A stretch of 9,663 bases of DNA from an uncultured Acidimicrobiia bacterium (lineage in GTDB: Bacteria; Actinomycetota; Acidimicrobiia; IMCC26256; CALEDW01). A program made the translations under genes and the position numbers. Below, one piece after another: positions 4,980 through 9,663 of this stretch. Numbering within the stretch: position 1 is the stretch's first letter; each line of letters opens with the position of its first letter. The notes under the pieces are model-generated. The model did not search any database, was not told the origin of the DNA, and saw only the letters and a list, made by a program, of their open reading frames with translations. The DNA lies in the NCBI GenBank assembly GCA_937949585.1, contig CALEDW010000233.1, positions 1-9,663 of the forward strand, in the 5' to 3' direction.

Positions 4980-6676
4980 CCCCGGCGATCGCGGCGCCGA
5001 GGTCGGTCCGGTGGCCCGGCCGGTGCCCCGCCGGGGGTGAGACCGAGCGAGGGGTGGTGCTGGTGTGGGTGGCGTTGCTGCTCACGGTGCTGTTGGGGTT
5101 CACGGCCTGGGCGGTGGACTACGGGCACTGGCTGCGTGAACGCACCCGGATGCAGAAGGCGGCGGACGCGGCGGCACTGGCGGGGGCGGTGTTCATGCCC
5201 GAGAACTCGGGAGGGATCGCGTTCACCACGGCCCGGCAGGTCGCGGCCCGCAACGGCTACCCGGACGGGGTGGGTGGGATCAGCGTGGCGGTGAGCGTGG
5301 GGGCCTACCCGAACCAGCTGCGGGTGCGGATCACCCGGACGGTGCAGAACCGGTTTGCGCAGGTGGTGGGGTTCGCGACGACGACGTTGCGGCGCACCGC
5401 GGTGGCGGAGTACCAGCGGGCGGTCAGCATGGGGTCGCCGTCGTCGCGCTACGGCAACGACCCCGAGCCCGGCGGACCCTACCCCGACTTCTGGGGCAAC
5501 GTGTTCGGACCGGCGTCCTCGAAGCAGAAAGGCGACGCGATCCAAAGCCGGCTGTGCATCGGCACGGTCGACAACTGCGCCGGTACCAACACCGACTACG
5601 ACCCGAACGGCTACTTCTACGCGGTGGAGGTGCAGAGCATGGCCTCGCCGCTGCGGGTCCAGGCCTTCGACCCGGCGTTTGCGCACGTCGGCGACAACTG
5701 CGGCCCCAACAACGGCGGCTCGAACCTCGCCGGCGCCGCGGCGTTGCCGCCGAACTTCAACCCGGTGTTCCCGGTCCCCGACCCGGCGGTGCGCTACGAC
5801 CCCGCCGCCACCAGCCGTTACTGCACCGGCGACCAGTTCTTCACCGACCAGGCCGGCAACACCCAGGTGCCCTGGACCACCTGGCGGGTGCTCGGCCCCG
5901 ACGACACGCCGGGGGACCCGAGCGACAACCCGCAGGTGTGCGCAGTGGAGTTCCCCGGTTACCGGGGCGACCTGGTCGCGGCGCTCACGGCCACCACACC
6001 GCAGGCGGGGGCGCCGGGGGTCTTCGCCGCGTACTTCCGGCAGTGGTACACGCTGTGCACGATCCCCACCCCGCAGGTCGGCACCTACTTCGTGCAGGTC
6101 CAGACCGCCACCCGCCTCAACGGTTCACCGGCCCCGTTCGGCGGCGGTGCCAACCGCTGGGCGTTGCGGGCCACGCTGGCCGGTTCGGGTTCGGGGGTGC
6201 GCCTGTACGGGTGGGGACGGATGGGGATCTACGCCAACAGCCCCGCCGCCAACACGTCGTTCCACCTGGCCCGGGTGCTGCCCGGCAGCCGGGGCCGCAC
6301 CTTGGTGCTCACGTTCTTCGACGTGGGCGACGCCGCCCAGGCCGGCACGATCACGGTGCTGCCGCCGCCCGACGCCAACCTGGGTCCGGCGTTCGCCGGT
6401 TGTACCTACACGCCGCCGCCGGGCCCGTCGAGCGGGCCGCCGTGGGGGGCGTTCACCCCCACCGCCCCGGGCTGTGCGATCACCAACGTGCACAGCAGCA
6501 CCTACAACGGCCAGTGGATCCAGGTGCGGATCCCGATCCCCGACACCTACACCTGCGACCACGCCGACCCGTTCGGCTGCTGGACGCGTATCCGGTTCGC
6601 CTACCCGGCCGCGGTGCAGGACACCACCACCTGGACCGCCCAGATGACCGGCGACCCGGTCCGGATCATCGAGTGA
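4976..6676 (+). CDS. tadG: TadG-like pilus assembly protein with large Cys-rich exported domain
   Basis: A 566-residue protein. A short basic leader is followed by a membrane segment (about 27-47, VVLVWVALLLTVLLGFTAWA) and the TadG/Tad-domain signature VDYGHWLRERTRMQKAADAA with ALAGA. The usual prepilin Glu+5 is replaced by Trp31, so processing like Flp or TadE is unlikely. A TadG-type N-terminal region (to about 148) leads into a roughly 400-residue outward domain with ten cysteines (for example LCIG, DNCAG, DNCGP, YTCDH, FGCWT), rich in Asn, Pro and aromatic residues and likely beta-structured. The start overlaps the tadE stop (ATGA) and lacks a clear ribosome site, so it is probably translated by coupling. 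It may anchor the pilus or contribute to adhesion. No terminator-like stem is obvious in the 37-bp gap before the convergent gene. Confidence 0.85.
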   Translation: MTPAIAAPRSVRWPGRCPAGGETERGVVLVWVALLLTVLLGFTAWAVDYGHWLRERTRMQKAADAAALAGAVFMPENSGGIAFTTARQVAARNGYPDGVGGISVAVSVGAYPNQLRVRITRTVQNRFAQVVGFATTTLRRTAVAEYQRAVSMGSPSSRYGNDPEPGGPYPDFWGNVFGPASSKQKGDAIQSRLCIGTVDNCAGTNTDYDPNGYFYAVEVQSMASPLRVQAFDPAFAHVGDNCGPNNGGSNLAGAAALPPNFNPVFPVPDPAVRYDPAATSRYCTGDQFFTDQAGNTQVPWTTWRVLGPDDTPGDPSDNPQVCAVEFPGYRGDLVAALTATTPQAGAPGVFAAYFRQWYTLCTIPTPQVGTYFVQVQTATRLNGSPAPFGGGANRWALRATLAGSGSGVRLYGWGRMGIYANSPAANTSFHLARVLPGSRGRTLVLTFFDVGDAAQAGTITVLPPPDANLGPAFAGCTYTPPPGPSSGPPWGAFTPTAPGCAITNVHSSTYNGQWIQVRIPIPDTYTCDHADPFGCWTRIRFAYPAAVQDTTTWTAQMTGDPVRIIE

Positions 6677-6713
6677 GGCACACCGGCGCCCGCCCGGCGC
6701 ACCGACGCCCGGC

Positions 6714-8753
6714 TCAGGACGCCAGCTGCACCCGGTTGCGCCCGGCGTCCTTGGCCAGGTAGGCGGCCCGGTCGGCGTCGCGCAGCAGCTCGTCGACGGT
6801 GGTGTGACCGTGGTCGACCGCCACCCCCACCGACGCGCCGATCCGCACCCGCCCGGCGCTCAGCCGGAACGGCTCGGCGAGGCTCTCCCGGATCCGGTCG
6901 GCCACGGCCAGCGCCTCCCGGCGGCCGCAAATCCCCTCGCAGACCACCACGAACTCGTCGCCGCCGTAGCGGGCGATGTGGTCGCCGTGCCGCACCGCGG
7001 CCCGCAGCCGGCGCGCGGCGATCGTGAGCAGCTCGTCGCCGGCTTCGTGCCCGAACCGGTCGTTCACCTCCTTGAACCGGTCGAGGTCGACGAACAGCAC
7101 CCCGAGCGACCCGTCGGCGCGCCGGGTCGCCCAGGCCCGTTCCAGCACGTCGCGCAGGTGGGTGCGGTTCGCGAGGTCGGTGAGCGGATCGTGCCGGGCC
7201 TCGTGGGCGAGGCGCTCCTCCAGCGCCCGGCGCTGGGTGATGTCGGTGACGAGCACCACCCCGTAGTCCTGCCCTCCCGGTGAACGCACGACCGACACGT
7301 CGGGCAGCACCCAGGTGATGCCGCCGTCGGGCCGTACCAGTCGCGTCGGGTTGCCCGGCCGTCCCTCACCGGCGATGCGGGCGGCGAGCTCGTGCAGCAC
7401 CCGGTTGCGGTCGTCGGGATGGACCACCTCGGTGACCACCAGCCCGGACAGCTCCTGGGGGGCCAGTCCCGACATCCGGTGGAAGGCCGGGTTGGCCTCC
7501 AGGATCCGCAGGTGCGGGTCGATGAGCGCGATCCCGACCGGGGAGCGCTCCACGGTCGCCCGCAGCAGCGCGTCGGTCTCCCGGGCCCGGTCCTCGAGGT
7601 CCTTGCTCTCGGTGACGTCGCGCAAGATGACCACCACCCCGCCGACCATCGGGTCGTCGAGCAGGTTCTCACCCGTGGCGTCGAACCACAGGTAGCGGCC
7701 GTCGGCGTGACGCAGACGTAGGCGCAGCGGCTCGTGCTTGGCCCGCCGGCCCTCGAGGATCTCGACCAGCGCCGCCTCGGCGGCGGCCCGGTCGTCGGGG
7801 TGCACGATGCTCAGCACCCCGCCCTCGGGATCGAAGCCCGGGGGCCATCCGAGCAGGCGGGTGCCGGCCGGGCTGGCGTTCCAGGTCCCGTCGGGACGGA
7901 TCACCGCGATGATGTCGGGCGACACCTCGAACATCGTCTGCAGGCGCGCCTCGTTGGCGCGCAGCGCCTCCTCCACCGCCCGTTGCTCGGTGACGTCGGT
8001 GACCAGCGCGATCGTCCCCGTGCGTCGCCCGTCGGCGTCGAGGATCGGCGAGACCGACACGCGGGTCCAGATGACGTGCCCGTCGGTGTGGCGGAGGCGC
8101 AGCGTGCGGGTGTCCGGCCCCGGACGGTCCGAGGCCAGGTACCGGCGGCTGGCCTCGACGTCGGCGGGATCCATGAAGTCGTACACCGGGCGACCGAGCA
8201 TCGCCTCGGGGACGGTGCCGACCATCTCGGCCATCCGCCGGTTCACGAAGGTGGTCACCGCCTGTCCGTCGATCGTCCAGATCCCCTCGTCGGCGAGCTC
8301 GACGATGCGCCGGTAGTGCTCCGACAGTGCCGCGAGCTCCGCCTCCGCCTCCTGCTGTCGGGTGACGTCGGTGTCGGTCCCGACGATCCGGGTCACCCGA
8401 CCCTGCTCGTCGCAGAGGAAGTGCAGCGCCCCCACCGTCCAGCGCACCGTGCCGTCGGGGTGCAGCCAACGGTGCTCGAGCAGGAAGTCGTTGCCGGCCG
8501 CCCGGGCCCGCTCCAGCTCCTCGGCGCAGCGACTGAGGTCGTCGGGGTGGATCGCGTCGATCCACCCGTGACCGGCGGCGCCGGCCGGGTCACGGCCGAT
8601 GATCTCGTACCACCGGCGGTTGGCGCGCACGAGGCGCAACTCGGGGTCGAGCTCGAAGAACCCGATCGGCGCGTGCTCCACCAGCTGCGCGAACGGGTCG
8701 CCGCCGTCCGCCCCGGGCTGCGGCCCGCCGGTCTGCGATGATGGGTGTCCCAT
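6714..8753 (-). CDS. Multi-PAS diguanylate cyclase (GGDEF)
   Basis: A soluble protein of 679 residues from ATG 8753; GTG 8765 would add four. It holds four PAS/PAC units (about 20-135, 145-258, 265-385, 392-512), each ending in a PAC-type signature such as VGTDTDVTRQQ, ALVTDVTEQR, VILRDVTESK or VLVTDITQRR. The GGDEF domain follows (about 515-675): HDPLTDLANR, VDLDRFKEVND, the active-site motif RYGGDEFVVV (GGDEF at 597-601) and ASVGVAV. RHGD at 588-591, five residues before GGDEF, is an intact RxxD inhibitory site. It should make c-di-GMP from GTP, controlled by PAS-sensed signals and product inhibition. No EAL domain is fused, but an EAL gene lies nearby. It is convergent with tadG and head-to-head with the Cys-rich gene at 8752; no clear ribosome site is seen. 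Confidence 0.92.
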   Translation of the reverse strand: MGHPSSQTGGPQPGADGGDPFAQLVEHAPIGFFELDPELRLVRANRRWYEIIGRDPAGAAGHGWIDAIHPDDLSRCAEELERARAAGNDFLLEHRWLHPDGTVRWTVGALHFLCDEQGRVTRIVGTDTDVTRQQEAEAELAALSEHYRRIVELADEGIWTIDGQAVTTFVNRRMAEMVGTVPEAMLGRPVYDFMDPADVEASRRYLASDRPGPDTRTLRLRHTDGHVIWTRVSVSPILDADGRRTGTIALVTDVTEQRAVEEALRANEARLQTMFEVSPDIIAVIRPDGTWNASPAGTRLLGWPPGFDPEGGVLSIVHPDDRAAAEAALVEILEGRRAKHEPLRLRLRHADGRYLWFDATGENLLDDPMVGGVVVILRDVTESKDLEDRARETDALLRATVERSPVGIALIDPHLRILEANPAFHRMSGLAPQELSGLVVTEVVHPDDRNRVLHELAARIAGEGRPGNPTRLVRPDGGITWVLPDVSVVRSPGGQDYGVVLVTDITQRRALEERLAHEARHDPLTDLANRTHLRDVLERAWATRRADGSLGVLFVDLDRFKEVNDRFGHEAGDELLTIAARRLRAAVRHGDHIARYGGDEFVVVCEGICGRREALAVADRIRESLAEPFRLSAGRVRIGASVGVAVDHGHTTVDELLRDADRAAYLAKDAGRNRVQLAS

Positions 8754-9105
8754 GCCGATGCGCACCGACTGCCGCCACTACGAGAGCCGCACGTACCCGA
8801 GCGGGGAGGTCGTGCGCAAGTGCCGGCTCGACCTCGCCCCCGAGGCGCCGTGGCGCTGCCCCGACGACTGCCCCCGGTACGAGCGGCGCCGCTTCGACGT
8901 CGGCTGGCAGTACGGGAGCCTGGCCTCCACTCCCGCCCCACCCGCGCCGGAGCCCGAGGGCGCCGACGTGGCGGCGCTGCTCGATGCCGCCGAGGACATC
9001 GTGAACGCGGCGGCCCCGGAGGTGATCGCCGAGATCGAGCGGGACGGCCGCCGCACGCTGTTCCGCCGCGGGGGCGGGAAGGGCAAACGGAAGCGCCGCC
9101 GCTGA
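8752..9105 (+). CDS. Small Cys-rich protein with basic tail, unknown function
   Basis: I cannot name a family. From ATG 8752 (or 8758) it has 117 residues. The N-terminal 45 residues carry Cys7, His9, Cys24, Cys36 and Cys40 in CRHYESR, VRKCRLDLAPEAPWRCPDDC and PRYERR, a compact arrangement that suggests a bound zinc ion or a small metal site. A Pro/Ala linker (about 56-67) leads to a predicted helix (ADVAALLDAAEDIVNAAAPE, 69-88) and ends in a very basic tail (RRGGGKGKRKRRR) that could contact nucleic acid or ribosomes. The start ATG overlaps the opposite ATG of the diguanylate cyclase in a shared CATG. No ribosome site is visible, so a leaderless start is possible, with GATGAT at 8737-8742 a weak -10 candidate. 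Coding is supported by the patterned cysteines. Confidence 0.75.
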   Translation: MPMRTDCRHYESRTYPSGEVVRKCRLDLAPEAPWRCPDDCPRYERRRFDVGWQYGSLASTPAPPAPEPEGADVAALLDAAEDIVNAAAPEVIAEIERDGRRTLFRRGGGKGKRKRRR

Positions 9106-9116
9106 GCGGCCGGGGG

Positions 9117-9200
9117 TGCGAGCGGAGGGACTCGAACCCCCATGCCCCGACGGGCCCCGGGACCTAAACCCGGTGCGTCTGCCAGTTCCGCCACGCTCGC
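9117..9200 (-). tRNA. tRNA-Leu (anticodon UAG)
   Basis: The minus strand folds as a class II tRNA of 84 nt. The acceptor stem GCGAGCG/CGCTCGC is perfect with discriminator A at 9117, and a D-arm region GGCGGAACTGGCAGACGC is present. The anticodon stem CCGGG/CCCGG encloses loop TTTAGGT with anticodon TAG at 9166-9164 and G37. A long variable arm follows, as in leucine tRNAs, then a T arm with GGTTCGAGTCC. It reads CUA and other CUN leucine codons. The CCA end is not encoded. It begins six bases after the stop of the EAL gene on the same strand and may be read from that transcript. Confidence 0.95.
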
Positions 9201-9206
9201 GCCTCC

Positions 9207-9663
9207 TCAGTGTCGCACGCCGCCGCCCACGGCCTCCGGCGCAGTGAGCCCGGCGAGGATCTCGGCCAGCGGGCCGGGCCGCCCGAACAGCCACCCCTGG
9301 GCCCAGCGGACGCCCACCTCGGCGAGCGCGACGGCCTGGGCTTCGTCTTCGACGCCTTCGGCCACCACCTCGAGACCCAGCCCGGCGGCGAGTCGGGTCA
9401 CGCCGCCGACGATGGTGGCGCTGGTGTCGGTCTGGTGGACGTCGGTGATGAACGTCCGGTCGATCTTCACCATGTCCACCGGCAGGTGGCGCAGGTAGCT
9501 GAGGGAGGAGTAGCCGGTGCCGAAGTCGTCGATGGCGACCCGCACCCCCAGGTCCCGTGCCCGCTGCAGCAGGGTGCGGGTCGTCTCGCCCTGCTCGACG
9601 AGGGCGTGCTCGGTGATCTCCAGGACGAGCCGTCCCGTCGGCACCCGGTGCTCGGTGAGCAGG
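9207..9663 (-). CDS. EAL-domain c-di-GMP phosphodiesterase, C-terminal part (runs off window)
   Basis: About 151 residues are visible, starting inside the EAL domain and ending in a stop at 9209-9207. Recognisable conserved segments are LVLEITEHALVEQ (metal-binding Glu region), VAIDDFGTGYSSLSYL (the DDFGTGYSS loop), VDMVKIDRTFI (conserved Lys and Asp), and EVVAEGVEDEAQ (catalytic-region Glu), then WAQGWLFGRPGPLAE. These are the residues expected in active EAL phosphodiesterases, which hydrolyse c-di-GMP to pGpG. The EAL motif itself and any PAS, GGDEF or membrane part lie beyond position 9663. The gene precedes tRNA-Leu by six bases. It may counteract the diguanylate cyclase at 6714-8753, but that pairing is inferred from proximity. 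Confidence 0.93.
   Translation of the reverse strand, partial: LLTEHRVPTGRLVLEITEHALVEQGETTRTLLQRARDLGVRVAIDDFGTGYSSLSYLRHLPVDMVKIDRTFITDVHQTDTSATIVGGVTRLAAGLGLEVVAEGVEDEAQAVALAEVGVRWAQGWLFGRPGPLAEILAGLTAPEAVGGGVRH

Noticed and set aside
5355..6647. Plus-strand open frames in the other two frames across tadG
   Set aside because: They are extremely rich in Arg, Pro and Thr or Gly and His with no domains; they are shadows of the tadG frame.
7734..8741. Plus-strand open frame of 335 codons opposite the diguanylate cyclase
   Set aside because: Antisense shadow; the minus strand carries clear PAS signatures there.
9098..9110. Small hairpin GCCGC-TGA-GCGGC over the stop of the Cys-rich gene as a terminator
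   Set aside because: Only five base pairs and no T-run, and such stems are frequent by chance at this GC content.
9117..9200. tRNA-Leu as an integration site for a mobile element
   Set aside because: No integrase gene and no direct repeat of the tRNA 3' end is visible in the window.

Overview
The window is very GC-rich, with strong G/C preference at codon third positions, short ATGA-type gene overlaps, a probable leaderless start and a tRNA gene without an encoded CCA end. This suggests a high-GC actinobacterium. The TadE/TadG style resembles Acidimicrobiia, but that is an impression and cannot be proven from the window.

Left part (1-1556, minus strand): the start of a Tad (tight adherence, Flp type IVc) pilus operon. 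In transcription order it carries flp (58-aa prepilin), an intergenic region with a strong hairpin, a CpaB/RcpC-like SAF-domain protein, and a one-base-overlapping CpaE-like protein that runs off the window. The secretion ATPase and platform genes probably lie beyond position 1.

Centre (1664-6676, mostly plus strand): a multi-membrane-span histidine kinase, probably translated from a leaderless GTG; a small unrecognised gene on the opposite strand (3047-3445); then a three-gene unit in which a NarL/LuxR-type response regulator overlaps tadE, which overlaps a long tadG-like gene. The kinase and regulator lie between two divergent halves of a pilus locus and are the obvious candidates for its control. 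A 17-bp partly dyadic motif occurs upstream of flp, of the small minus-strand gene and of the regulator operon. I propose it as a shared operator or promoter element and a possible autoregulatory site.

Right part (6714-9663): a four-PAS diguanylate cyclase with intact GGDEF and RxxD inhibitory motifs, on the minus strand and convergent with tadG. Head-to-head with it is a small Cys-rich protein; the two start codons share one CATG. Then come tRNA-Leu(UAG) and the C-terminal half of an EAL-domain protein, both on the minus strand. The c-di-GMP synthesis and degradation genes beside a pilus locus fit surface-attachment control, but no direct link is visible.

I see no mobile element, CRISPR array or rRNA. 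The most interesting feature is the possible regulatory circuit: kinase, small antisense gene, regulator coupled to pseudopilins, and shared upstream motif.
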